Positions 17,110-24,427 of a stretch of 64,000 nucleotides of DNA are shown piece by piece. The DNA lies in the NCBI GenBank assembly GCA_030825115.1, contig JAPJQL010000015.1, positions 4,828 to 68,827 of the forward strand, written 5' to 3'. Both the position numbers and the translations under genes were made by a program. The notes under the pieces were generated by a model, which was not told the DNA's origin, made no database searches, and saw nothing but the letters and a program-made list of their open reading frames with translations. The DNA comes from Lachnospiraceae bacterium (GTDB lineage Bacteria; Bacillota; Clostridia; Lachnospirales; Lachnospiraceae). Position 1 is the stretch's first letter; each line of letters opens with the position of its first letter.

Positions 17110-18000
17110 TTAGAATAACGGCACAACTGCTCCGTCGTAGGTGCTCTCGATAAATGTCTTTACCTCATCCCCGGTCAGGGCCTCGATCAGGGCTTCGATC
17201 GCTTCGTCATGCTCTCTGCCTTCCTGTACTGCGATGATGTTGCCGTATGTTACTGCTGCCTCGGAGTCAGATGCCTCGATCGCCAATGCATCCGATACCT
17301 TTAAGCCGGCTTCGATCGCATAGTTGCCGTTTACAACCGCGATATCCACATCCTGAAGGGAACGCGGTACCTGGGCAGCCTCAATCTCAAGGATATCCAG
17401 ATTCTTTGGATTTTCCACAACATCGGTCTTGGTCGCGTTCAGCCCGACGCCTTCGGTCAGTTTGATCAGCCCCTGTGCTTCCAGAAGAAGAAGCGCTCTC
17501 GCCTCGTTGGTCGCATCGTTCGGAACTGCTACCTTTGCACCGTCTGCCAGTTCTTCCAGAGAAGCAGTCTTGCCTGCGTAGATGCCAAACGGCTCATAGT
17601 GGATTGCCGCTGCCGAGTTGATCTTGGTCCCGTTCTCCTGATTGAACTGCTCCAGATACGGAAGATGCTGGAAATAGTTTGCATCCAGATCCCCGGTGCT
17701 CAGAGCCAGATTCGGCTGCACATAATCGGTGTACTCTACAACCTTCAGCTTATAGCCAAGCTTCTCAAGAGCCGGCGCCGCCGCCTCCAGGATCTCAGCA
17801 TGAGGAGCCGGGCTTGCCCCTACTTTGATCTCTTTTAATTCAGCCGGAGCCTCTGTCGCTTCCGCTGCGCCTGCTTCACTGCCTGCTGCAGCCGTTGCCG
17901 CTTCGCCTGGTGCTGCCGTTTCTGTCTTGCTGCCGCCGCATGCGGTCAGGGCCGCTGCCGCCAGAGCCGCTGCTGCGATTATACTGATTCTCTTCTTCAT
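17110..18000 (-). CDS. metQ: methionine ABC transporter substrate-binding lipoprotein
   Basis: 296 residues. Signal peptide with lipobox LTAC (Cys at about 21), then a low-complexity Ala/Glu linker, then the NLPA/MetQ fold (IKVGASPAPHAEILEAAAPALEKLGYKLKVVEYTDYVQPNLALSTGDLDANYFQHLPYL). Binds L- or D-methionine outside the membrane and delivers it to MetI. Last gene of metN-metI-metQ, 98 bases after metI. The intergenic hairpin could let metQ be made in excess over the permease, as needed for binding proteins. The whole unit lies downstream of the Met-rich leader. Confidence 0.95.
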   Translation of the reverse strand: MKKRISIIAAAALAAAALTACGGSKTETAAPGEAATAAAGSEAGAAEATEAPAELKEIKVGASPAPHAEILEAAAPALEKLGYKLKVVEYTDYVQPNLALSTGDLDANYFQHLPYLEQFNQENGTKINSAAAIHYEPFGIYAGKTASLEELADGAKVAVPNDATNEARALLLLEAQGLIKLTEGVGLNATKTDVVENPKNLDILEIEAAQVPRSLQDVDIAVVNGNYAIEAGLKVSDALAIEASDSEAAVTYGNIIAVQEGREHDEAIEALIEALTGDEVKTFIESTYDGAVVPLF

Positions 18001-18047
18001 AATTGTTCTCCTCCATTTTTTAGATTGATTTATATGGCGTTCGCCTA

Positions 18048-18063
18048 CAGCCCGTCCGGGCTG
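18048..18063 (-). other. intergenic stem-loop between metI and metQ
   Basis: CAGCCC/GGGCTG with a 4-base loop, next to a smaller GGCGTTCGCC element (18036-18045). No T-tract follows on the minus strand, so it is more likely a processing or stability element than a terminator. Confidence 0.45.
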
Positions 18064-18098
18064 CTAAATCCACGTTTCCTAACAGCTTGCCAGCTTCC

Positions 18099-18764
18099 TT
18101 ACCGGATACGTTTGTCGCTGACCCTCGCCAGCTTCATGCCGACCTCCTGGATGATCTGTACGATAATGACCAGGATCGCAACGGTCACCAGCATCATATC
18201 AGTCTGGTACCGGTAATATCCATAGTTGATTGCAATGGTTCCCAGGCCGCCGCCGCCGACAAAACCGGCCATAGCCGAGTATCCGAGTATCGTCGTGATG
18301 GAGATCGCCGCACCTACCAGCAGAGACGGTTTTGCCTCCGGCAGAAGCACCTTCCAGATGATCTGCCAGGTGGATGCCCCCATGGACTTGGCCGCTTCGA
18401 TCACACCTGCGTCCACTTCTTTAAAGGAAGATTCCACCATCCTTGCAATATAGGGCGCTGCCGCAATAACAAGCGGCGGCACTACGGCCTTGGCCCCGAG
18501 CGTCGTTCCGACGATCATCCTCGTCAGCGGAAGTACCATGATCAAAAGGATCATAAACGGCACCGACCGCAGCAGGTTGATGACGATCCCGAGAACCTTC
18601 TGTAAAAGCGGGATCGGATAGATGCCGTCCTTATCCGTCACCACCAGGACGATTCCTAACGGAATCCCGATCAGGTACGAGATTGCCGAGGACGCAAACA
18701 CCATATACAGCGTCTCCCAAATCCCGGTCTTTATCATGTCTATAATCTGCGGACTAAATGTCAT
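18099..18764 (-). CDS. metI: methionine ABC transporter permease
   Basis: 221 residues, five to six membrane spans. The EAA loop that docks the ATPase is visible as EAAKSMGASTWQIIWKVLLPEAKPSLL. MetI forms the transmembrane channel of the MetNIQ importer. Its ATG lies inside the end of metN (11-base overlap), so translation is coupled. Length and sequence are ordinary for the family. Confidence 0.95.
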   Translation of the reverse strand: MTFSPQIIDMIKTGIWETLYMVFASSAISYLIGIPLGIVLVVTDKDGIYPIPLLQKVLGIVINLLRSVPFMILLIMVLPLTRMIVGTTLGAKAVVPPLVIAAAPYIARMVESSFKEVDAGVIEAAKSMGASTWQIIWKVLLPEAKPSLLVGAAISITTILGYSAMAGFVGGGGLGTIAINYGYYRYQTDMMLVTVAILVIIVQIIQEVGMKLARVSDKRIR

Positions 18765-19773
18765 CGCCCTTCACCTCCTCAAATGGTACTTTTGCTGATT
18801 TCAAGTAATTGATGGCCCTGTTCGCATCCGTCTCATCCTCCGGAAGCTGCACGATCATCTGCCCCACCGCCGTACCGCCGATGTCTTTCGTAGCGGCATA
18901 CATGATATTGAGCGGTACTTTGCTCGCCAGGATCATATTGGCGATGACCGGCTCGGTGGAGGACCGTCCGTCAAAGGTGATGCGGATCTTTCTCGACTTA
19001 TCAAACTTTACATTCGTCACCGCATCCCCAAGGATCAGCTGACGGCCGATCCTGGACTTCGGCTCGGAAAAGATATCCGACACCCTGCCAACCTCGGCAA
19101 TCTTGCTCTGGTCGATGATCGCCACCCGGTCACAGATCGCCTCGATCACCGCCATCTCGTGCGTGATCACGATAACGGTGATCCCCAGTTCCTTGTTGAT
19201 CTGTTTGAGCAGAGCCAGGATGGATTTTGTCGTATTGGGATCCAGCGCGCTGGTCGCCTCGTCACACAGCAGCACCTTCGGGTTGGTAGCGATGGCCCTC
19301 GCAATCGCCACACGCTGCTTCTGCCCGCCAGAGAGCTGCGCCGGATACGCTTTGCTCCTGTCCTCCAGACCGACCAGCTTCAACAGCTCCATCGCCCGTT
19401 CCTGCGCCTTTGCACCTGGAACGCCCGCAATCTCCAGCGGAAAGCAGATATTCTTCAGCACATTCCGCTGCGCCAGAAGGTTAAACTGCTGGAAGATCAT
19501 GCCCATCGACTGTCTCGCCTTCCGTTTGCCCCTGTCATTGAGAGCCGCCAGGTTCTCCCCTTCAAATATCACCTGCCCGGATGTAGGCACCTCCAGAAAG
19601 TTGATGCATCTTACCAGCGTACTCTTTCCCGCTCCGGACAGACCGATGATGCCAAAAATCTCGCCTTCCATGATATCAAGATTGATATCATCCAGCGCGA
19701 CGACCGGTCCGTTTGCCGTCTTGAATTCCTTTCCCATGTTCCTCAACTGAATGATCGGTTGTTCTACTGCCAT
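18754..19773 (-). CDS. metN: methionine ABC transporter ATPase with NIL domain
   Basis: 339 residues from the ATG at 19773, preceded by GAGAGGAAC; the frame is open further up to 19836 but lacks a better start. Walker A GLSGAGKST, Q-loop IFQQFN, signature LSGGQKQR, Walker B VLLCDEATSALDP, H-loop VITHEM. The C-terminal NIL domain (about 265-339, KIRITFDGRSSTEPVI...) binds methionine and shuts transport when the cell is replete. Its expression appears to be gated by the Met-rich leader and terminator at 19845-20036. Confidence 0.96.
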   Translation of the reverse strand: MAVEQPIIQLRNMGKEFKTANGPVVALDDINLDIMEGEIFGIIGLSGAGKSTLVRCINFLEVPTSGQVIFEGENLAALNDRGKRKARQSMGMIFQQFNLLAQRNVLKNICFPLEIAGVPGAKAQERAMELLKLVGLEDRSKAYPAQLSGGQKQRVAIARAIATNPKVLLCDEATSALDPNTTKSILALLKQINKELGITVIVITHEMAVIEAICDRVAIIDQSKIAEVGRVSDIFSEPKSRIGRQLILGDAVTNVKFDKSRKIRITFDGRSSTEPVIANMILASKVPLNIMYAATKDIGGTAVGQMIVQLPEDETDANRAINYLKSAKVPFEEVKGDDI

Positions 19774-19844
19774 GTCTTTTTGTTCCTCTCTTTTCGATTG
19801 GTGTGATTTGTATTGACCGGGCGGAAAAAATCCCACTCGAAATC

Positions 19845-19876
19845 AAAAAAATCGCAAGCCTGCATAGACTTGCGAT
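19845..19876 (-). terminator. leader terminator (attenuator) upstream of metN
   Basis: Minus-strand ATCGCAAG pairs perfectly with CTTGCGAT (8 bp, 10-base loop) and is followed directly by TTTTTT. It lies 61 bases after the stop of the Met-rich leader and 71 bases before the metN ATG, so any transcript from the promoter at 20091-20119 must read through it to express metNIQ. Confidence 0.88.
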
Positions 19877-19937
19877 AATATATCCAGCGATAGTACACTG
19901 CGACCTTATCTGATCTTTCTTCACACAATCCATGCAA
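19860..19937 (-). promoter_or_regulatory. candidate antiterminator pairing in the metN leader
   Basis: The 11 bases right after the leader stop codon (19927-19937, UUGCAUGGAUU) can pair, with three G-U wobbles, with AAGUCUAUGCAG at 19860-19870, which covers the terminator loop and the last two bases of its 5' arm. A ribosome finishing at the stop would cover the upstream strand; one stalled at the Met codons would leave it free. Overlap with the terminator stem is small, so this pairing is only tentative. Confidence 0.35.
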
Positions 19938-20036
19938 TCATATATGGTTTTTCTGGCATACGAACATACGGCACATGCACATCATCATGCCGTTCATCAT
20001 AGCCATATCCATCTGCATGGTTGCTGAATGGTTCAT
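19938..20036 (-). CDS. methionine-rich leader peptide of metNIQ (32 aa)
   Basis: Small frame ATG (20036-20034) to TGA (19940-19938), preceded by AGGGAGGAAC four bases before the ATG. Eleven of 32 codons are ATG: positions 1, 7, 9, 11, 13, 14, 17, 18, 19, 21 and 24; Cys at 20, 22 and 27. It lies between a consensus promoter and a terminator hairpin ahead of the methionine importer. This is the layout of ribosome-mediated attenuation leaders (trp, his, ilv), here with methionine as the sensed residue: starvation would stall the ribosome on the ATG run and permit metNIQ transcription. A metal-binding micro-peptide role (Met/Cys/His-rich) is an alternative, but less likely given the location. Confidence 0.85.
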   Translation of the reverse strand: MNHSATMQMDMAMMNGMMMCMCRMFVCQKNHI

Positions 20037-20090
20037 CACAGTTCCTCCCTGTAATCATCTGAATACGTTGTTCAATACTCTATGTGCCGT

Positions 20091-20119
20091 ATTTTACGAC
20101 AGCAGAGGTTATTTGTCAA
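20091..20119 (-). promoter_or_regulatory. promoter of the metNIQ leader transcript
   Basis: TTGACA (20114-20119), 17-base spacer, TAAAAT (20091-20096) on the minus strand. Start near 20084, about 48 bases ahead of the leader ATG. An 11-base segment overlapping the -10 and the start (20082-20092) is inverted-repeated inside the leader ORF (19966-19976). No SAM riboswitch core was recognised in the leader. Confidence 0.8.
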
Positions 20120-20143
20120 GTAATTCTTTATTTTGACACGGTT

Positions 20144-20950
20144 TTACGCCTGGACTTCCTTTTCGCGGGCAATATCCAGCGCGATCAGCTTTGAGATGAT
20201 CTCCCCGCAGATCTCTGCGGCATCTTTTCCATCGGTTGCCACCGTGATATCAGCCGCCGCCTCATAGAACGGTCTCCTCTTTTCCAGCAGCCCGCGGATA
20301 AACTCCACGTTCATGTTGTCATTCAGAAGCGGCCGCTCTTTGCTGTCCTTTACACGGTCAAAGATCGTCTCCGGCTCTGCGGTCAGAAGCACGACCCTGC
20401 CGTTCTTTTTCATATGTGCTGCATTCTCATCCCGCATCACGACTCCGCCGCCGCAGGAGACGATCATCTGTTTTTGCTTTTGAAGGTCGATCAGGGTATT
20501 GCTTTCCAAATCGCGGAAATAAGCTTCCCCGTAGGTATCAAATATCTCGGAGATAGGCATTCCCTGCCGCTCCACGATCATCTGGTCCATCTCTACCCGC
20601 TCCATCTCCATCTTTTCCTGAAGTTCTGCCGCCACCGTGCTCTTTCCCGCGCCCATGAAGCCAATCAGGAAGATATTGTAGTCAAACAGGCTTCTGGCCT
20701 GGACCTTGCGGCTGTTCTTCCGGATATACCGGAAGATATCCAGAATCTCCTCTTCCCATTCCTGTCCCCCAAGCTTCGCCTTCAGGGCCTCTTCCTGCTG
20801 CTGTTCCCGCTCCGGCTGGAGGATTGGGATTCCTGCCGATTTTTTATATGCGATCACCTCTTTTATGCATTCCATGCGGACTGCAAGCTGCTCCCTGATG
20901 ATCTCGTCGCACGCATTGATCTTTTCCCTGATTGCCGCCAATTCGTCCAT
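20144..20950 (-). CDS. chorismate mutase-shikimate kinase fusion protein
   Basis: 268 residues from the ATG at 20950 (AGGAGAC six bases upstream; an upstream in-frame start at 20977 has none). Residues about 1-85 are an AroQ-type chorismate mutase (MDELAAIREKINACDEIIREQLAVRMECIKEVIAYKK...EILDIFRYIRKNSRKVQ). Residues about 92-268 are shikimate kinase: Walker A GFMGAGKST, DQMI, RDLESNTL, CGGGVV and the RPLL lid. It therefore joins an early and a branch-point step of aromatic synthesis (shikimate to shikimate-3-phosphate; chorismate to prephenate). A strong promoter lies upstream. Confidence 0.93.
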   Translation of the reverse strand: MDELAAIREKINACDEIIREQLAVRMECIKEVIAYKKSAGIPILQPEREQQQEEALKAKLGGQEWEEEILDIFRYIRKNSRKVQARSLFDYNIFLIGFMGAGKSTVAAELQEKMEMERVEMDQMIVERQGMPISEIFDTYGEAYFRDLESNTLIDLQKQKQMIVSCGGGVVMRDENAAHMKKNGRVVLLTAEPETIFDRVKDSKERPLLNDNMNVEFIRGLLEKRRPFYEAAADITVATDGKDAAEICGEIISKLIALDIAREKEVQA

Positions 20951-21002
20951 GTTCCGTCTCCTGTCTCTGTAAGTCATTTATCTTTTCCATTTTATTGTTG
21001 CT

Positions 21003-21031
21003 ATTATAGCAGGGGGATTTTGTTTTCGCAA
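21003..21031 (-). promoter_or_regulatory. promoter of the chorismate mutase-shikimate kinase gene
   Basis: TTGCGA (21026-21031), 17-base spacer, TATAAT (21003-21008) on the minus strand, giving a leader of about 45 bases. The divergent LysR gene has a TATACT at 21066-21071 on the plus strand without a clear -35. Confidence 0.7.
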
Positions 21032-21103
21032 CATGGTTTCCATATTAACTTTCATTTATTTGTGCTATACTGGGGTTATCTCATGACGAAAGAAGTGGAT
21101 TTT

Positions 21104-22003
21104 ATGAATCTTTATCATTTGCGATATTTTACAGCTCTGGCACATTTGGAGCACTACACCCGCGCCGCCGCCCAGTTAAACATCACACAGCCCAACTTAA
21201 GCTATGCGATCAATGCCCTGGAACAGGAGCTTGGCGTCACGCTGTTCGAAAAAGAGGGCCGCAACGTCGTCCTGACCCGGTGCGGAAAAGAGTTCCTGGA
21301 TGAAGTAGAAAAATCCCTCTCCATCCTGGATAGCAGCATCCATAAAATGCAACTTCTCGGGCGTGGGGAAGGCCAGGTGGAGCTTGGATTTATCTATACC
21401 CTTGGCGTGGAATACATCCCGCAGACCCTGGCGGCTTTTTTTCAGACTCCCGAAGGAGAACATGTCCGTTTTCAGTTCCATGACGGAACTACGGCAGACC
21501 TGATCGCCAAACTGAAAGGGGACATATGCGATGTGGTATTTTGTTCTTATGCGGAGAATGAACCGGAGATAGCGTTTGTGCCCGTGTCTTCCCAGGATCT
21601 GCTCCTCATCGTCCCTGCCGGACATCCCCTTGCAGCCAAAGACAGCGCCGACCTTGCTGAGACGCTTCCTTACCCACAGATTTACTCCAGCCAGAGAAGC
21701 GGGCTGCGCCCGATCGTCGACCACATGTTTGAGATGATCCATGCCGTTCCCCGCATTGCGATGGAGATAACCGAAGACCAGGTCATCGCAGGATTCGTCG
21801 CTGCCGGATTCGGCATCGCCCTGGTTCCTGACATGCCGGTTTTAAACCAGCTTCCGGTTAAAAAGATATCGATCATAAACCACGGCAGAGAACGCCGGTT
21901 TTACATGGCTTACAAAAAGGACCGGTACCAGACTCCCGCAGTTTCCAATTTTATCCGTTATGTGAAGGATTCTCTGCCGTCCGTCCCGCCGGGCAGGGGA
22001 TAG
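21104..22003 (+). CDS. LysR family transcriptional regulator
   Basis: 299 residues from ATG 21104. An in-frame ATG at 21083 is almost on the predicted start of transcription (TATACT at 21066), so the later ATG is preferred. N-terminal winged helix FTALAHLEHYTRAAAQLNITQPNLSYAINALEQELGVTLFEK, then a periplasmic-binding-fold effector domain (LGFIYTLGVEYIP...LLLIVPAGHPLA...DQVIAGFVAAGFGIALVP). Divergent from the shikimate-kinase fusion and upstream of aroE, so control of aromatic or shikimate/quinate genes is plausible but unproven. A GC-rich inverted repeat (GGGCAGGGG...CCCCCGCCC, 21991-22015) overlaps its stop and may terminate. Confidence 0.92.
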   Translation: MNLYHLRYFTALAHLEHYTRAAAQLNITQPNLSYAINALEQELGVTLFEKEGRNVVLTRCGKEFLDEVEKSLSILDSSIHKMQLLGRGEGQVELGFIYTLGVEYIPQTLAAFFQTPEGEHVRFQFHDGTTADLIAKLKGDICDVVFCSYAENEPEIAFVPVSSQDLLLIVPAGHPLAAKDSADLAETLPYPQIYSSQRSGLRPIVDHMFEMIHAVPRIAMEITEDQVIAGFVAAGFGIALVPDMPVLNQLPVKKISIINHGRERRFYMAYKKDRYQTPAVSNFIRYVKDSLPSVPPGRG

Positions 22004-22197
22004 GAGCCCCCGCCCTGACAAAACGTGGCGTCTCAAGGGGTATGGACCGGACTTCCATAGGCCACAGAGACTTCCATCAGATCCTTCTGACAAGACCATT
22101 ATATCTTATTATGATTCAGAAAACCAATTGATTGTTTCGGGATAATCTATAAATATTTTTTATATTTTTGATTTAACGAATTAATGTAAGAATGTGC

Positions 22198-22226
22198 TTG
22201 CCGAAGAACGCAAAAACTGCTATGAT
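22198..22226 (+). promoter_or_regulatory. promoter of aroE
   Basis: TTGCCG (22198-22203), 17-base spacer, TATGAT (22221-22226), start near 22233, then GGGAGG before the aroE ATG. Upstream, 22055-22073 contains TATGGA/TCCATA in inverted orientation, a possible LysR-type site. Confidence 0.65.
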
Positions 22227-22276
22227 GGTACAATAAATATACAAAAGCATACGGTGGCACGAGGGAGGCAGAAGAC

Positions 22277-23146
22277 ATGGAAAGAAGGATTTCAGGACAT
22301 ACGGGACTTTTGGCATTGATCGGTTCCCCGGTAGGGCATTCCGGTTCTCCGGCAATGTACAACTACAGCTTCGAAAAGCTGGGACTGGACTATGTGTATG
22401 TAGCGCTGGACATCAAAGTAGACGAGGTCAAAGATGCGATTGCAGGGATGAAGACATTCAAGATGCGCGGCGGCAATGTGACGATGCCGTGCAAGACGGA
22501 AGTCATCAAATATATGGACGAACTGTCTCCGGCGGCACAGATCATCGGAGCCGTCAACACGATCGTCAACGACAATGGACGGCTGACGGGGCATATCACC
22601 GACGGCATTGGCTTTGTCAGCAACCTGAGAGACCACGGGATCGAGATCAAAGGGAAAAAGATCACCGTAGCCGGCGGCGGCGGCGCAGCCACGGCCATCC
22701 AGGTGCAGTGTGCGCTGGACGGCGCAAGAGAGATCAGCATCTTCAACTTAAAGGACGCCTTCTTCGAGCGCACATTGGCGACGGCGGAAAAGATAAAGCA
22801 GGCAGTTCCGGGCTGCATCGTCAACGTATACGACATCGCTGACACGGACAAAATGACACAAGAGATCAAATCCAGCGATATCTTTGCCAACGCGACCATC
22901 GTCGGCATGAAGCCGATGGAACAGGAAACCGTAGTAAAAGACCAAAGCGCCTTTTTCCCCGGTCTTGTCGTAGCGGACGCCGTCTACAATCCGGTAGAAA
23001 CCAGGCTCTTAAAGGAGGCCAAAGCTGCCGGATGCACCTGCATCAACGGCAAGGGCATGCTGCTGTGGCAGGGCGTCGCAGGATTTAAGTTGATCATGGG
23101 GCAGGAAATGCCTGTGAAGGAAGTGAAGGAGATGTTCTTTTCCTAA
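22277..23146 (+). CDS. aroE: shikimate dehydrogenase
   Basis: 289 residues. Reduces 3-dehydroshikimate to shikimate with NADPH. The N-terminal substrate domain has GSPVGHSGSPAMYNYSF and GGNVTMPCKTEV with the catalytic Lys; AVNTIV follows. The dinucleotide-binding loop is VAGGGGAATAIQVQ and the C-terminal closure NGKGMLLWQGVAGFKL. VTMPCK replaces the commoner VTxPxK spacing only in the residue choices. It has its own promoter and lies downstream of a LysR gene. A quinate/shikimate dehydrogenase role is possible because of that regulator. Confidence 0.94.
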   Translation: MERRISGHTGLLALIGSPVGHSGSPAMYNYSFEKLGLDYVYVALDIKVDEVKDAIAGMKTFKMRGGNVTMPCKTEVIKYMDELSPAAQIIGAVNTIVNDNGRLTGHITDGIGFVSNLRDHGIEIKGKKITVAGGGGAATAIQVQCALDGAREISIFNLKDAFFERTLATAEKIKQAVPGCIVNVYDIADTDKMTQEIKSSDIFANATIVGMKPMEQETVVKDQSAFFPGLVVADAVYNPVETRLLKEAKAAGCTCINGKGMLLWQGVAGFKLIMGQEMPVKEVKEMFFS

Positions 23147-23169
23147 ACAGGCAGGCTTCATTGCAGACA

Positions 23170-23195
23170 GGGAGAGCGGTGTGATCCGCTCTCCC
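23170..23195. terminator. bidirectional hairpin between aroE and the DUF362 operon
   Basis: Perfect 10-bp stem GGGAGAGCGG/CCGCTCTCCC, 6-base loop, followed by ATTTAT on the plus strand. It sits between two convergent stop codons. Confidence 0.8.
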
Positions 23196-23197
23196 AT

Positions 23198-24421
23198 TTA
23201 TCTTGCCGCTGTTATCTCCACATTTTTCCGTTCGATTCCATAAATATCACGGAAAGCATCCTCCACCGTAAGCCCTGCCGGAGCGCAACCAGGCACAAAA
23301 CACACACGAGAATCCTCTCTATGCATTTCCCAATACGCTTTCGTACACATTCCAATGCAGAACAGCCTTTCCCCTTTATCCAGCCTGATATCCTGCTCCG
23401 GGACCTGATTGATCAATACGTGCATTCCCCCAAATCCCGGCAAATCTCCGGCTGCCTTGATTCGATTTAACGCAATCGACATGACAGCCCTACAGCCGAT
23501 GCACTTCGTCGCAGACACCCCTTCGTGAATCGTCAGACCGGGATACTCTACCCGTTCAGGCACTGCCGGTGCAAACTTCCTCTGCACACTCTCCACCTGA
23601 CATCCACAGATTTCAATTTCCTGCTCTGTAATCGGACCGAGCCCCCGTTCAGCGGCTTCCTGCAGATAAACAATCTCTTGCGGCTCGAATCCCATGATAC
23701 GAGCCGCAGAGGCATCCACCGCAACCGGATTGCCCCCCGCCATCAGTATGCCCATAGGGACAGGCATTCCTTCCACCGGGCCCATCCCTTCCATTCCGAT
23801 AAGACCATCCACGATAGTCAGATAGGAAGGTAATACCATATGATAATCGACGATTGCCCGCCTCAGATTCAAGTCATGAAAGTGACGTTTATCATAAGGC
23901 GACAACAAGCCGTTCATATTTTTCATCGCAACAGTAACATCCACAAGCGGATGGGTTTTCATAACCGGAATATTAATGATCAGGCTTCCATTATAGACCT
24001 GTTCTGCCACGGAAACCTGTAATAGTTCCCGGAACCGGCTGTCCCGTCTTACACACATCGTCTGCAGGTTTGCATCCAGCAACATGACATCATATCGTTT
24101 TGCCAATCTGTCCACACCGAGGTTTTCATAGATTTTTTGTGTGCCAAGCGCAATTGTGCCACACCCTTCTAACACCGTAATTTCTCCTGCACCTGCCTCC
24201 TGAACCAGACGAATCACCCCTTCCAAAACGGCGCAGGATGTCACACCCCCAGAGTCTTCCGGCACGTTCCCTGTATAATTAGGCTTCAGTATCACATTCT
24301 GTCCCGGCTTTAAAAACCGCCCAATACCTCCAATCCGGTCTACCGCTTCTTTTACCGCGTCAAAAACCGTTCCGTTTCCCACCTTTATCACAGACACCTG
24401 CTCTTTTTTCATCCTGTCCAC
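23198..24421 (-). CDS. DUF362 domain protein
   Basis: 407 residues. DUF362 core: VILKPNYTG near residue 45, NIPVMKTHPLVDVTVAMKNMNGLLSPYDKRHFH in the middle and NPVAVDASAARIMGF later. The family often carries ferredoxin clusters; here only a CIGC pair (TKCIGCRAVMS) and scattered Cys are seen, so no complete 4Fe-4S motif. Function unknown. No signal peptide. It is the last gene of the leftward TRAP/aminotransferase operon, 6 bases after the aminotransferase, so it likely serves the same pathway. Confidence 0.82.
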   Translation of the reverse strand: MDRMKKEQVSVIKVGNGTVFDAVKEAVDRIGGIGRFLKPGQNVILKPNYTGNVPEDSGGVTSCAVLEGVIRLVQEAGAGEITVLEGCGTIALGTQKIYENLGVDRLAKRYDVMLLDANLQTMCVRRDSRFRELLQVSVAEQVYNGSLIINIPVMKTHPLVDVTVAMKNMNGLLSPYDKRHFHDLNLRRAIVDYHMVLPSYLTIVDGLIGMEGMGPVEGMPVPMGILMAGGNPVAVDASAARIMGFEPQEIVYLQEAAERGLGPITEQEIEICGCQVESVQRKFAPAVPERVEYPGLTIHEGVSATKCIGCRAVMSIALNRIKAAGDLPGFGGMHVLINQVPEQDIRLDKGERLFCIGMCTKAYWEMHREDSRVCFVPGCAPAGLTVEDAFRDIYGIERKNVEITAAR

Positions 24422-24427
24422 ATCCCT

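Noticed and set aside
19837..20143. SAM-I (S-box) or T-box riboswitch before metN
   Set aside because: No S-box core pairing or T-box antiterminator sequence was recognised; the region is instead occupied by a promoter, a translated Met-rich ORF and a simple terminator.
20414..21103. Long N-terminal extension of the LysR frame (529-residue version)
   Set aside because: It is antisense to the shikimate-kinase fusion and crosses the divergent promoter region; the LysR family start is at 21104.
22243..22270. T-box-like GGTGGCACG before aroE
   Set aside because: Only a loose match to the T-box bulge sequence, without specifier stem or following terminator.
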